Below are positions 1-8,330 of a DNA stretch of 26,170 bases, one piece after another. The stretch lies in NCBI GenBank assembly GCA_023457715.1, contig JAEWKR010000046.1, forward strand, positions 1-26,170, written 5' to 3'. The stretch's first letter is position 1, and each line of letters starts with the position of its first letter. The notes beneath the pieces are model-generated. The model was not told where the DNA came from, made no database searches, and worked only from the letters and a program-made list of their open reading frames with translations. This DNA comes from Verrucomicrobiota bacterium (GTDB taxonomy: Bacteria > Verrucomicrobiota > Verrucomicrobiia > Opitutales > Opitutaceae). The position numbers and the translations under genes were made by a program.

Positions 1-300
<300 letters not shown>

Positions 301-555
301 CGACAAATAAACCGGTCCGGCGCGAGCCCAAGACAGTCGCAGCGCCCCCTCCGGCTCGGCTCTGATCGGGCCTCTGTGACCTCTGTGGCAAAATCGGTAT
401 TCAGGTCCAACAGCCAACCTCCAACACCGGAAAGCGCCTTTTCGATGGCTTGGGGGTTGGGTGTTGAGCGTTGGCGGTTGGAGGTTGAGTTTGAATCCGC
501 CCCGGTCCGGATTCTTGACAGAGCTGGCTCCTGCCCATTATTGGCCTGCTCCCGT
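301..555. other. Repeat-bearing spacer upstream of the HNH gene
   Basis: No gene is supported here. Positions 349-389 hold a sequence beginning CTCCGGCTCGGCTC and ending in CCTCTGTGACCTCTGTGG that recurs at 11144-11172, with a reverse-complement relative at 11090-11108. Positions 405-490 hold GTTGG/CCAAC-rich self-complementary sequence (CCAACCTCCAACACC followed by GGTTGGAGGTTG-type motifs) that could fold into a hairpin. A frame open from 376 reads into the HNH gene, but its first 60 codons are repeat-derived. Confidence 0.6.
515..544 (+). promoter_or_regulatory. Possible sigma70-type promoter of the HNH gene
   Basis: A perfect TTGACA (515-520) is followed after 18 nt by TATTGG (539-544), which keeps only the TAT of a -10 box. 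Transcription from it would start a few bases before the ATG at 556, giving almost no leader. The -35 match is exact but the -10 is weak, so this is tentative. Confidence 0.3.
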
Positions 556-1173
556 ATGCAGACGGCGCTCGATCAACCCGTGCTCGTTTTGAACCGGCTC
601 TGGCAAGCGGTGAACGTCATTGGTGCGCGGCGGGCGTTCGCACTCCTCGCCCGGGGCCACGCGCAGGTCGTGCATCATTACGCGGACGATTTTCGCACGT
701 ACTCGATGCTCGATTGGATCGATTTCTCGCGGCACAACCCGCCGATCGAGCAGCTCGACATGGTCCATACGCCGACGCGCACGATCCGGCTGCCGCGGGT
801 TATTCTCCTGACGTTCTTCGACAAGTTGCCGTGCAAGGAGCTGAAGTTGACGCGCAACAACGTTTTCGAGCGCGACAAGAACACGTGTCAGTACTGCGCC
901 CGGGTGCTGCCGCGGGAGCAGCTCAACCTCGATCATGTGATCCCGCGGGACCATGGCGGGAAAACCACCTGGGAGAACATCGTTTGCTCCTGCATCAAGT
1001 GCAATACCCGGAAGGCGAACCGGTTGCCGCACGAGGCCGGCATGCGCCTGATCCGCAAGCCGCAGCGGCCGAAATGGCGCCCGGTGATCTCCCTCGTGCT
1101 GGGCAATGAAAAGCACGAGGTCTGGAAGGACTTTCTGGACGTCGCTTACTGGAACGTGGAGCTGGAGGAATAG
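556..1173 (+). CDS. HNH endonuclease family protein
   Basis: Encodes 205 residues. The C-terminal half carries a zinc-stabilised HNH nuclease fold: CQYC (C111, C114), LDHVIPRDHGGK with the D126-H127 catalytic pair, W139-E-N141, and CSCIKCN with C146 and C149 as the second zinc knuckle. Residues 1-95 form the N-terminal extension common in the 200-residue COG1403-type HNH proteins, including VLNRLWQAVNVI and the IRLPRVILL segment. The ATG at 556 is preferred over an upstream in-frame ATG at 376 because conservation-like sequence begins at MQTALDQPVLVLN and the earlier codons are repeat-derived. Such proteins are widespread solitary genes. Their metal-dependent nicking or cutting is inferred from the fold, and the cellular role is unknown. 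No methylase or other restriction partner is adjacent, so this need not be a restriction system. Confidence 0.88.
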   Translation: MQTALDQPVLVLNRLWQAVNVIGARRAFALLARGHAQVVHHYADDFRTYSMLDWIDFSRHNPPIEQLDMVHTPTRTIRLPRVILLTFFDKLPCKELKLTRNNVFERDKNTCQYCARVLPREQLNLDHVIPRDHGGKTTWENIVCSCIKCNTRKANRLPHEAGMRLIRKPQRPKWRPVISLVLGNEKHEVWKDFLDVAYWNVELEE

Positions 1174-1194
1174 GCCGGGCCGAGCCGCGATCGT

Positions 1195-1262
1195 GGCAGG
1201 TTCCAGTCTGGCAGGTTTCGCCGCCGCCCAACCTGAAACCTGTAACGTCCGAACCTGTAATT
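1195..1262. repeat. Self-complementary repeat between convergent genes
   Basis: CAGGTTTC (1212-1219) and GAAACCTG (1235-1242) form a perfect 8-bp inverted repeat within a run of CAGGTT/AACCTG-like words. It lies between the HNH gene and the convergent ACT-domain gene and might end transcription from both sides, but no T-run follows on either strand. Confidence 0.5.
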
Positions 1263-1265
1263 CTG

Positions 1266-1784
1266 CTATTCCACCTTCAGGTCGACCATCAGGTCGCTGG
1301 CGATGGTTTCGAGGTCGGCGCGCACCGCGCTGACTTTCACGTGCGGAGGCACGAGCACGGTGGCGCGCGCCTGGAACAGGGTGCCGCCGCCCATCGGGGC
1401 ACTGACGCGCTCGGACGCCAGCTCTTCGACGTTGACGCCATGCGCCGCAAACACGCCGGAAACACTGCGGAGGATGCCCGGCCGGTCGTGGCCCACGATT
1501 TCCACCTGCACGAGGACGCCCTCGGTCTTCGCGGTCCCGGCGGCTCCCTCGGCGTGGATGATGACACGGAGCCCATCCACCTCGAGCGTGCGCAGCGCAT
1601 TCACCAGAGGATCGCGGTTCTCCTTGGCGACCTCGAGGCGCAGGATGCCGGCGAACTGGCCGCCGAGCCGGCACATGCGGCTCTCGAGCCAGTTGCCGCC
1701 ATTGTCGGCCACCCGCGTGGCCACCATTTGCACCAGACCCGGTCGGTCGGGTCCGATCACCGTCATCACGAGCGTTGCGAGCAT
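1266..1784 (-). CDS. Two-ACT-domain protein, GcvR-like
   Basis: Encodes 172 residues made almost entirely of two ACT domains. The first (about 3-75) opens with LVMTVIGPDRPGLVQMVA. The second (about 90-170) opens with VQVEIVGHDRPGILRSVSG and continues through a VNVEELASE segment. The DRPG motif at the first beta-alpha turn of each domain is the typical amino-acid ligand site. Length and tandem layout match the glycine cleavage regulator GcvR and related small ACT proteins. There is no DNA-binding domain, so if it regulates anything it does so through a partner or by sensing an amino acid. No gcv genes are nearby, so the gcvR name is not assigned. It is the last gene of a minus-strand block and is separated from its upstream neighbour by a repeat-filled 229-bp spacer. 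Confidence 0.82.
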   Translation of the reverse strand: MLATLVMTVIGPDRPGLVQMVATRVADNGGNWLESRMCRLGGQFAGILRLEVAKENRDPLVNALRTLEVDGLRVIIHAEGAAGTAKTEGVLVQVEIVGHDRPGILRSVSGVFAAHGVNVEELASERVSAPMGGGTLFQARATVLVPPHVKVSAVRADLETIASDLMVDLKVE

Positions 1785-1868
1785 GTCAGGAACGTGGCGG
1801 CGGCGGTCGATCCGCGCAACTCTGGAGCCGCGCGCGACTTTGGGGCTAAGACTTCAAACTCCCTGAAG

Positions 1869-1984
1869 GCGGGCGGGCCGCCCGCGGTCCAGTGAGGCCG
1901 GTCCAGTGTGGCGGTCCAGTGTGGCCGGTCCAGTGAGGCCGGTCCAGTGAGGCCGGTCCGATGGACCGCGGGCGGCCCGCCCGC
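1869..1984. repeat. Inverted 22-bp arms flanking a 14-bp tandem repeat
   Basis: A 22-bp arm (1869-1890, starting GCGGGCGGGCCGCCCGCG) and its exact reverse complement (1963-1984) enclose five tandem copies of about 14 bp (GGTCCAGTGAGGCC and close variants) starting at 1886, 1900, 1913, 1927 and 1941. The 22-mer is itself nearly palindromic in GGGCGGGCCGCCC. An identical copy sits at 26133-26154. The element lies in the spacer between the ACT gene and the small membrane protein gene, both on the minus strand. No coding sequence is supported in 1785-2013. Confidence 0.85.
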
Positions 1985-2013
1985 AACCACCAACGAAATC
2001 CCAGGGCCAAAAC

Positions 2014-2328
2014 TCACGACTCGGAGCTGGGGGCTGGGAGTTTCTTTGGCGTTTGGGGCTTGGCGTTTGGAGTTTCCGGGGCGGGGGGCGCTGCGTGGTC
2101 CGGCTGCGCGGTGCGTGCCGCCCCGGGCTGGTGCTGTTGCCTCACCATCACCAGCAGCACCAGACCAATGAAGATGTCGCCCAGCCCTGCCATCATCCGC
2201 AGTGGCACGGGCAGCCGGGGCAGGCAGGTGAGCACCACGACTCCCGCCGCCATCAGCACGAGCGCCAGAAGGGTGACGAGGCGCAGCAGGCGCGGGCGCG
2301 CTTCCGGTGTGAGCGGCGGGTTGGCCAT
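2014..2328 (-). CDS. Small two-helix membrane protein, function unknown
   Basis: Encodes 104 residues. Two hydrophobic segments, about 16-37 (LVTLLALVLMAAGVVVLTCL) and about 45-63 (MMAGLGDIFIGLVLLVMV), are separated by a short PRLPVP turn. The tail of about 35 residues is Pro/Ala-rich and disordered-looking. The ATG lies 11 bp after the stop of the double-GAF histidine kinase, so the two are probably co-transcribed. I recognise no family. The low-complexity tail reads into repeat-like DNA, so the true end of the ancestral gene may have been different. A role as membrane partner of the soluble kinase is only a guess from adjacency. Confidence 0.6.
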   Translation of the reverse strand: MANPPLTPEARPRLLRLVTLLALVLMAAGVVVLTCLPRLPVPLRMMAGLGDIFIGLVLLVMVRQQHQPGAARTAQPDHAAPPAPETPNAKPQTPKKLPAPSSES

Positions 2329-2339
2329 GGGCGGCGCAG

Positions 2340-4052
2340 CTATTTCGCGAGGGGTAGTGTGACCCTCAGCGTGGTGCCGTGGGCGCCGGTTTCCTCCAGC
2401 GTGATGTCGCCATGGTGTGAAACGAGGATGCGCTTGGCGATCGCCAGGCCGAGCCCGGTGCCATCCGGCCGTCCCGACAGGAAGGAGTCGAAGATCGAGT
2501 GGCGGATTTCTTCCGGGATGCCGTGGCCGGTATCCGTGATGTCCAGGTGAACCACGTGGGCGGTGCCGCGGTCTTCCGCCACGGCGCGCAGCGTGATCGT
2601 GCCGCCTTCCGGCATGGCATGGGTGGCGTTCAGCAGCAGGTTGAGCAGCACCTGCTGGAGCTGGCCTTTGTGCACGTCGACGAACAGCGGCCGCCCCGGC
2701 GTCTCGAAGCGGGCGGACACCTTGGTCTGGGCAAGCTTGAGCCGCACGAGCACGAGCGTGTCGTTGACGATGTCCGCCAGCGACCAGCGCGAATGCAGGC
2801 TGCTCGGGGCCTTGCCGAAACTCAGCACGCGGGAGACGATGGCCTCCAGCTGATCGAGTTTTTCGCCGATCACCCGCATGTCGGTGCGCCGTGGATCGTC
2901 CTCCGGAAAATCGAGCCCGAGCCCGCCGTGGAGCAGCTTGAGGACCGTGAGCGGGTTGCGGATTTCATGGGCGATCTCCGCCGCAAGGAGACCGAGGGTG
3001 GTCAGCCGCTCGTTCTTCCGCAGGACGTCCTCGCTCTGGAATACGCGCGCATACAGCCGCGCATTCTGCAGCGCGACGGCGCCAAGGCTGGCGAGCGCCG
3101 AGCACAGGCGTTTCTCGTCGTTGTCGAAGCGGTGGACCCGATCGGTGAAGACCGCGAGGACGCCCAGGACATCGCCTTCGAACAGCATCGGAATCGCGAG
3201 GACGGACGTGAGCGTGGGGTCGTCCGGCAGATCGGCCAGCTCGCGGAAGTCAGGCGACTGCACGTCGGCGAAGGTCACCGCGCGGCGGGTGTGGATCGCG
3301 CTGGCGACGAGACATGCGTCAAGCGGCCAGGCCTCCGCGGGGAGGGTCCCGGCCTCCCTGCCCGTGAGCGAGGCCAGGCGCACGGCTGGGCCGGTGGCGT
3401 CGTAAAGGTAGAGCGCCGCGCGGCGGGCCGGCAGCATCCGGGAGGCCTCCCGGGTCAGCGTGTCGAAGAGTTCCTGCTGCTCGAGCTTGGTGACGAGCGA
3501 CTGGCCCGCGACGATCAGGGATTCCAGCTGCCGCGCCTTGCCCAGGAGGTGCCGCAGCTGCCAGAGGCGCTGCATCACCGCGGCGGCTTCGCGTGCCAAC
3601 GTGCAGAGATCGGCGAGGTTTTCGGGCGTGAAGCTCCGGACGATGTCGCTCTCCAGGTCGATCACGCCGATGACCGAGTCCTGGTCCAGCATCGGTGCGA
3701 CCATTTCGCAGCGGGTCGAGGGTCGGGCCGCAATGTAGCGCGGCTCGTCGGTGACGTCGGGCACCAGCAGCGGCCGGCGGTTGAGGACGCACCAGCCGGT
3801 GATGCCATGACCGAGCTTCAGCCCGGGTTCATCGGCCGCGCGGGGATTGCCCACCTGCGCTTCGGTCTGCAGCCGGCCGGTGTCGGGGCTCAGCAAAGCA
3901 ATCGAGCCGGCATCGGCGCGGAAATGCCTGACGATGACATCGAGCATGCGCGCGAGCGCGTCCTGAGGGTCGTCCGCCCGGCTCGCGAGGGACGCGAGCG
4001 CGTAGAGGGCAGGCAGCAGATGCGAAGGTGGCTGGGCCGGCCGATGGGTCAC
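2340..4052 (-). CDS. Soluble sensor histidine kinase with two GAF domains
   Basis: Encodes 570 residues with no membrane segment or signal peptide, so it acts in the cytoplasm. Domain order: GAF1 about 30-160 (IALLSPDTGRLQ, GHGITGWCV, VIGVIDLESD), GAF2 about 185-335 (LTSVLAIPML, VLGVLAVFTD), then a HisKA dimerisation domain with AAEIAHEIRNPL (phosphoacceptor H362). The HATPase domain has N-box NLLLNATHAM (N475), G1 box DTGHGIP (507-513), F box and G2 box GTGLGLAIAK (531-540). All catalytic elements look intact. The start is GTG at 4050-4052. No response regulator gene is adjacent. The gene sits between glnD upstream and the small membrane protein downstream, all on the minus strand. The GAF ligands and the target regulator cannot be told from sequence. 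An NtrB-like role is conceivable from the glnD neighbour but unproven. Confidence 0.92.
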   Translation of the reverse strand: MTHRPAQPPSHLLPALYALASLASRADDPQDALARMLDVIVRHFRADAGSIALLSPDTGRLQTEAQVGNPRAADEPGLKLGHGITGWCVLNRRPLLVPDVTDEPRYIAARPSTRCEMVAPMLDQDSVIGVIDLESDIVRSFTPENLADLCTLAREAAAVMQRLWQLRHLLGKARQLESLIVAGQSLVTKLEQQELFDTLTREASRMLPARRAALYLYDATGPAVRLASLTGREAGTLPAEAWPLDACLVASAIHTRRAVTFADVQSPDFRELADLPDDPTLTSVLAIPMLFEGDVLGVLAVFTDRVHRFDNDEKRLCSALASLGAVALQNARLYARVFQSEDVLRKNERLTTLGLLAAEIAHEIRNPLTVLKLLHGGLGLDFPEDDPRRTDMRVIGEKLDQLEAIVSRVLSFGKAPSSLHSRWSLADIVNDTLVLVRLKLAQTKVSARFETPGRPLFVDVHKGQLQQVLLNLLLNATHAMPEGGTITLRAVAEDRGTAHVVHLDITDTGHGIPEEIRHSIFDSFLSGRPDGTGLGLAIAKRILVSHHGDITLEETGAHGTTLRVTLPLAK

Positions 4053-4108
4053 GAGGGAGGAAATAGAGTTCCCATCGACGCTGGCCAGCCATTAGCGGGG
4101 TTTGGGGG

Positions 4109-4197
4109 CGAGGCATTCCGCCTGAAGGCGGGACTACGTACCCAAGCCGGAGCGGAGGCGCTGCTGGGGTAGGTAGGGCCGCCTTCAGGCGGAATGA
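4109..4197. repeat. REP-like palindromic element pair
   Basis: CATTCCGCCTGAAGGCGG (4114-4131) and its exact reverse complement (4179-4196) form an 18-bp inverted repeat. Each arm is itself a small hairpin (CCGCCTgaAGGCGG). The sequence after the left arm, GGACTACGTACCCAAGCCGG, has close relatives at 22036-22053 and 22137-22157 and an inverted one at 21966-21993. This is a dispersed extragenic palindrome lying in the 185-bp gap between glnD and the histidine kinase gene. Confidence 0.85.
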
Positions 4198-4237
4198 TTG
4201 GCCTCCGGCTGGCGCGCAATGTCCGCCAGTCCACTGC

Positions 4238-7093
4238 CTACTTCGCCACCGCCGGCTTGGCTGGGAGGGCGACGCCGTTGGTTCCGGAGGGCGGCGCCGG
4301 CACAACCGTCCCGGGCGCGATCACGTTCATCAGCGAGTCGCGCAATGCCACCAGGCGGACCTCATCTTCGACCGGCTCATCGTTGGCGTCCTCGATGTAG
4401 AAGGTGTCGATGGCCACGCCGCGTTCGGTGCCGATGCGCGCGAAGCTGATGTCGAAGCCGTGCGACGAAATGATCTTGGCGAGCTGATACAGCAGGCCGA
4501 TCTGGTCGCGTGCCTGCACCTCGACAATCGTCCGCTGCATCGAGAGTTCATGATACACGTCGACCGTGGGGGGGAACGAGCTCTGCAGGGTCTCGCCGGT
4601 TGTGGTCGAGAGGTAGCGGGTCGACGCGATGCGCTTCGCCTGCGCCTGGATGTCGGGCAGGAGGTCCCTGTTCGCGACCAGGGCCTCCTCGATCGTCCGG
4701 GCGAACTTCTCCTGGGCCGCGGCGCTTTGAACCGGCCCCCGGCCGGGCTCGACGACATAGAAGGTATCGATGGCGATGTGATCCGTGCGCGAGATGACCT
4801 TCGCGCCCAGGATGCTGAGGCCGGCGACACTGAACGCGCCCGCCAGCTTGTAGAACAGGCCGGCGCGGTCCCACGTGACGACGTTCACGATGGTGAGCGA
4901 CCGGTTCAGGTCGTCCTTCCACTCGATGATGGGGCGCAGCGAACTGACCGAATCGGCCGAGGTGATCGACTGCAGCAGCCGGTTGACCATCTGGATGTGC
5001 AGTGCGATTTCGGTGGCGTCGGTGTGGATGAAATAGCGGTCCGGCAGCAGACTGAAGTGCGCGTTGATTTCGTCCGCGCTGATACCCGGAATGGTTTTCG
5101 TGATGAGTTCCTGTTGGGTCATTTTCTTCTTCTCCTGCAGCGAGGCATCGACCGCTTCACCATGCTTCAGCCGTTCGAACGTCGACCGGTAAAGCGTGGT
5201 GTGCAACGTGTCCTTGTAACTATTCCACAAATCCATCGACGTCGCCCGCGCGTCGCAAAACGTGTGAACGTAGAGGTGCCGCAGGTGCTCCGCGGTGCCC
5301 ACGAGTTCGGCGAATGCAATGGCAGTCTTGGGGTCATCGACGTCCCGCTTCTGCCAGAATCGTGCCATCGCGAGGTGATTTTTGATCACGAACACGATCA
5401 GTTCCCGGTCGTCGCCTTCGACCCCCAGCCGTTCGAGGATGGGCAGGGAAATGCGCACCCCGCTTTCGGCATGGCCGCGGATGCCTTCCGCCTTGCCGAT
5501 GTCGTGGAGGAGGAGGGTCAGGTAAAGGAGCGATGCGTCCTGGGTCTCGTGGAGGGCCGCGCGATACTTCAGGGTGATCGGCTCGGCTTCGGTGTAGATG
5601 CGGTCCAGCTCCCGGATGGCGTTCAGCGTGTGCACGTCGGCCGTGTACCGGTGGTAGAACTCGTGCTGGACCAGGCAGGTCAGCCCGTCGAATTCCGGGA
5701 TGAATTTTCCCAGCACCCCCAGTTCATGCATCCGGGCCAGCACGGGATGCACGGCGCCCGCTTCCGACATGATCGCCCGGAAGGCGACGCTCGCATCGCG
5801 GGAGTGGGCGATCTGCCGGGTCAGGAGCGGCGCCGACGTGCGGATCAGCTCGCAGAGGTGGAAGTCCAGGGCGGCCTCCAGCTGCTGGCCATGCCGGAAC
5901 ACCCGGATGAGGCGGACGGGATCTTCCCGAAAGACGTCCGGCTTTTCCGCCACCAGCTCGCGGCCGCGGAGGATGAACCCGTCCAGCCGTTTCGTCCGCT
6001 GGAAGCGGGAGGCGAGGAGCGACTCGCGGAAGGAGCGGCCTCCCTGGTTTTCATTGCGGCCGATGCTCAGGGCGAGCCGGTCTTCCACGAGTTTGGACAC
6101 CCGGTAGATGGTCTGCGCGGACTTGTAGTAGTCCTGCATGAAATGCTCCACCCGGACGAGCATCTCGGGGTCGGTGTACCCCAGCTTTTCCGCGATGCGG
6201 GGCTGCTGGTCGAGGGTCATGACGTCGGTCGCCCGCGAGCTCATGAAATGCAGCTCGTTGCGCACGCGGAGCAGGAAGTCGTAGGCCTTGCGGAAGGCGT
6301 TCAGATCCTCGAGTCGGAGGTAGTTCTGGCTGGCCAGCTCGTTGATGGACACGATGTCCAGCTTCACCCGCGCCATCCACACGGCGTTCTGGTAATCGCG
6401 CAGCCCACCCACGCCGCTTTTGATGTCCGGCTCCTGATTGAAGACGGTATTCGCAAACTTCGCCCGACGGTTCGCCTGGTCGTCGAGCCGCAGCTCAATG
6501 TACCCCTTGGGGTCCTCGCTGGTGTAGTAGCTGCGGTAGGCCTGGGAGAAGGTGGCGTACACCTTTTCCGAGCCCGCGATCAATCGTGACTCGAGCAGGG
6601 CGGTTTTGGTTTGGATCTCCTTTCGCGCCTCATTGAAGGCATCGTCGATCGTCCGGGTCGAATGGCCGACCTTGAGCCCGCAATCCCATAGCGGATACAG
6701 GATCTCGTTCGTCAGATGCTCCTGCAGCGGTTTGGCCTCCGCGGGGGGCGTCTTGGTCGGGAACAGGAACATCACGTCGATATCGCTCCAAGGCGACAGC
6801 TCGCGGCGGCCGTAGCCGCCCAAGCCGACCAGCGACACCGGCGTCGGCTTCGTCCCCGTCTGCCGAGCGTACGATTCCAGCGCGTAGTCGAAAAGCGCGA
6901 GCAGCAACTCGTCGATCGTCTCCGCGCGTTCGTGGACGATCTGCAGGCCCGGCGCGCCGGCATCGTGGCGGGCGCGAAGCGCTGCGGTCTCGCTCTTAAG
7001 GAATTCCTTGCAGGCGGTCAGGCGGCTGGCCACGGGGACCTCGCCCTTGAACTGCAGGGTTTCACGCGCGTGTTGGTGGATGTCGGCTGACAT
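4238..7093 (-). CDS. glnD: PII uridylyltransferase / uridylyl-removing enzyme
   Basis: Encodes 951 residues, close to the usual 850-950 for GlnD, the bifunctional sensor that uridylylates PII when glutamine is low and deuridylylates it when glutamine is high. The nucleotidyltransferase motif GLGGYGRRELSPWSDIDV spans 90-107, with D104 and D106 as metal ligands. The family motif PDIKSGVGGLRDYQ is at 222-235. The HD-domain motif LLHDIGK (H530, D531) with H541 and the KNHL segment near 571 provides the removing activity. Two C-terminal ACT domains (about 733-805, opening VTWDRAGLFYKLAG, and about 857-930, opening ARDQIGLLYQLAK) are the glutamine sensors. All key residues are present. The tail after 930 is Pro/Ala-rich. 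The gene is divergent from the solute-binding protein gene. No glnB or glnK lies in the window. Confidence 0.97.
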   Translation of the reverse strand: MSADIHQHARETLQFKGEVPVASRLTACKEFLKSETAALRARHDAGAPGLQIVHERAETIDELLLALFDYALESYARQTGTKPTPVSLVGLGGYGRRELSPWSDIDVMFLFPTKTPPAEAKPLQEHLTNEILYPLWDCGLKVGHSTRTIDDAFNEARKEIQTKTALLESRLIAGSEKVYATFSQAYRSYYTSEDPKGYIELRLDDQANRRAKFANTVFNQEPDIKSGVGGLRDYQNAVWMARVKLDIVSINELASQNYLRLEDLNAFRKAYDFLLRVRNELHFMSSRATDVMTLDQQPRIAEKLGYTDPEMLVRVEHFMQDYYKSAQTIYRVSKLVEDRLALSIGRNENQGGRSFRESLLASRFQRTKRLDGFILRGRELVAEKPDVFREDPVRLIRVFRHGQQLEAALDFHLCELIRTSAPLLTRQIAHSRDASVAFRAIMSEAGAVHPVLARMHELGVLGKFIPEFDGLTCLVQHEFYHRYTADVHTLNAIRELDRIYTEAEPITLKYRAALHETQDASLLYLTLLLHDIGKAEGIRGHAESGVRISLPILERLGVEGDDRELIVFVIKNHLAMARFWQKRDVDDPKTAIAFAELVGTAEHLRHLYVHTFCDARATSMDLWNSYKDTLHTTLYRSTFERLKHGEAVDASLQEKKKMTQQELITKTIPGISADEINAHFSLLPDRYFIHTDATEIALHIQMVNRLLQSITSADSVSSLRPIIEWKDDLNRSLTIVNVVTWDRAGLFYKLAGAFSVAGLSILGAKVISRTDHIAIDTFYVVEPGRGPVQSAAAQEKFARTIEEALVANRDLLPDIQAQAKRIASTRYLSTTTGETLQSSFPPTVDVYHELSMQRTIVEVQARDQIGLLYQLAKIISSHGFDISFARIGTERGVAIDTFYIEDANDEPVEDEVRLVALRDSLMNVIAPGTVVPAPPSGTNGVALPAKPAVAK

Positions 7094-7314
7094 TCGGGTG
7101 GGGAGTCAGTTCGTACCGGGAAGGGGGGACATTCAACGCCGAAGTGCCGGCATGGGGGTTCTTTAAGGCGCAAGTCTCATCATGATAATGAGTAAACGAA
7201 GCGGTAGTCGGCTCGAAACCGCGGCGACCATGACCGGAATTTAAGGTTTTTTGCTGCTGTTCCGATAAGTCACCGGGCGCACGCTTCGCAACCCCCCGCG
7301 CGCTCACTCCCCCT
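7094..7314. promoter_or_regulatory. Divergent intergenic region with a palindrome
   Basis: This 221-bp gap separates glnD (minus) from the solute-binding protein gene (plus) and must hold both promoters. The imperfect palindrome CTCATCATGATAATGAG (7176-7192, seven of eight pairs matching around a central G) lies in a relatively AT-rich stretch and is a plausible operator. A T-rich patch (TTTAAGGTTTTTTGC, around 7230-7253) precedes the plus-strand gene, but I cannot identify a convincing -35/-10 pair or a sigma54 GG-N10-GC site. No coding sequence or tRNA is visible. Confidence 0.4.
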
Positions 7315-8193
7315 ATGCCTACTCCGTCTCCCCTGGCGCGGCTGCTGCGTGCGGCCGCCTGGTCTGTCCTGGCGCTGCTCGCAACGGCGCTCCCCGCCAA
7401 AACCCACCTGAAAATCGCCACGACCGCCGCCGCAATGGACGCGTTTGCCAATTGGACCGCGACCACGTCATGGGAAAACATCAAGTCCTTCAAGAACGGG
7501 AATGCCTCGCGGCCGGTGGTGGACCTGGTGCTGCAACTTCAGGCGTTGCGGGCCGGCGGGCTGGACTTCGATTTCGAGCTGGTGCGCGCGCTGACCTATG
7601 ACCTTGCGAAGAAGGAGGTCGTCGAGGGTCGGTGCGACCTTTCGGCGGAGTCGATCTGGGGCCCCGAGATCGAGGCGAACGCCGACGCCGTGCTGTCGAC
7701 CGAACCGGTGCTGGCGCAGGGCGAGTTTGTGAAAGGGATCTACGTGCTGCCGACGAACGAGCGGCTGCTCAAGCTCAGCTCGATGGCCGACTTCAAGGAG
7801 GCAACGGGTGTCGTGGTTTCGAGCTGGGAGTTCGACGGCAAGACGCTGCAGGCGCTCTCGCCCAAAGGCGTCGTGAAGGTCGCCACGCCGGAGCTCGCTT
7901 ACGCGGCCGTGCAGAAAGGCCAGGCTGACTTTATGCTGGATGAGTTCTCCGGCGCGGCCGATCTGGCGATGGTGCGCAACGGTGTGCGGCTCATCCCGGT
8001 GCCGGGACAGAAGGTTGCCCTCGGCTCCTACCGCGCTTATATCGTTTCGAAAAAATCCACCGCCGCTGCGGCCGTGCACCAGGCGCTCGCCGCCGGTACG
8101 AAGGCCCTCCGCGACAATGGCACGGTGCAGCGCGCCTACACCGAGTCCGGCTTCTTCAATCCCAAGGTCGCGGACTGGAAACAGGTGAACTAG
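7315..8193 (+). CDS. Exported solute-binding protein (type 3-like)
   Basis: Encodes 292 residues. The N-terminus (basic LARLLRAA, hydrophobic WSVLALLATALPA) is a likely signal peptide cleaved near residue 28, placing the product in the periplasm. The mature part starts LKIATT and has features of periplasmic solute-binding proteins of the amino-acid type: ELVRALTYDLAKKEVVEGRCDLSAESIW, then VLSTEPVLAQGEFVKGIYVL, then ATPELAYAAVQKGQADFMLDE, resembling the AALAAGKVDA-type lobe. No permease or ATPase gene is adjacent, so it may serve a remote transporter or be a stand-alone sensor-like binder. The ligand is unknown. No lipobox cysteine is present. The gene is preceded by the divergent glnD and followed by a repeat spacer and valS. 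Confidence 0.72.
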   Translation: MPTPSPLARLLRAAAWSVLALLATALPAKTHLKIATTAAAMDAFANWTATTSWENIKSFKNGNASRPVVDLVLQLQALRAGGLDFDFELVRALTYDLAKKEVVEGRCDLSAESIWGPEIEANADAVLSTEPVLAQGEFVKGIYVLPTNERLLKLSSMADFKEATGVVVSSWEFDGKTLQALSPKGVVKVATPELAYAAVQKGQADFMLDEFSGAADLAMVRNGVRLIPVPGQKVALGSYRAYIVSKKSTAAAAVHQALAAGTKALRDNGTVQRAYTESGFFNPKVADWKQVN

Positions 8194-8197
8194 AAAG

Positions 8198-8262
8198 CAA
8201 GCTGTAGGCGTTAGGCTGTAGGCTGGGAAGCTTACCGCCTAACGCTTACCGCCCATCGCTTC
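8198..8262. repeat. Imperfect inverted repeat between the binding-protein gene and valS
   Basis: GCTGTAGGCGTTAGGC words (8201-8216, partly repeated to 8225) are followed by CTTACCGCCTAACGCTTACC (8231-8250), which is largely complementary. The stretch could form a long imperfect hairpin ending the upstream transcript, but there is no clear T-run, so a repeat is the safer call. Confidence 0.5.
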
Positions 8263-8330
8263 CAAAAGGTGCTCTTGCCTCCCGCAGCGCGGCGCGGTTG
8301 TCTCGGCGGTTTCAAATTACCGCAACGCCC

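Noticed and set aside
376..555. 60-codon N-terminal extension of the HNH protein
   Set aside because: The codons derive from repeat DNA, and family-like sequence starts at the ATG at 556.
556..1173. HNH gene as a restriction or homing system
   Set aside because: There is no methylase, intron or intein context, and solitary HNH genes of this length are common.
4460..6589. 709-codon plus-strand frame opposite glnD
   Set aside because: glnD on the minus strand has all family motifs; this frame has none.
8298..8330. TTG start for valS
   Set aside because: The eleven added residues do not resemble a ValRS N-terminus, and ATG at 8331 is available.
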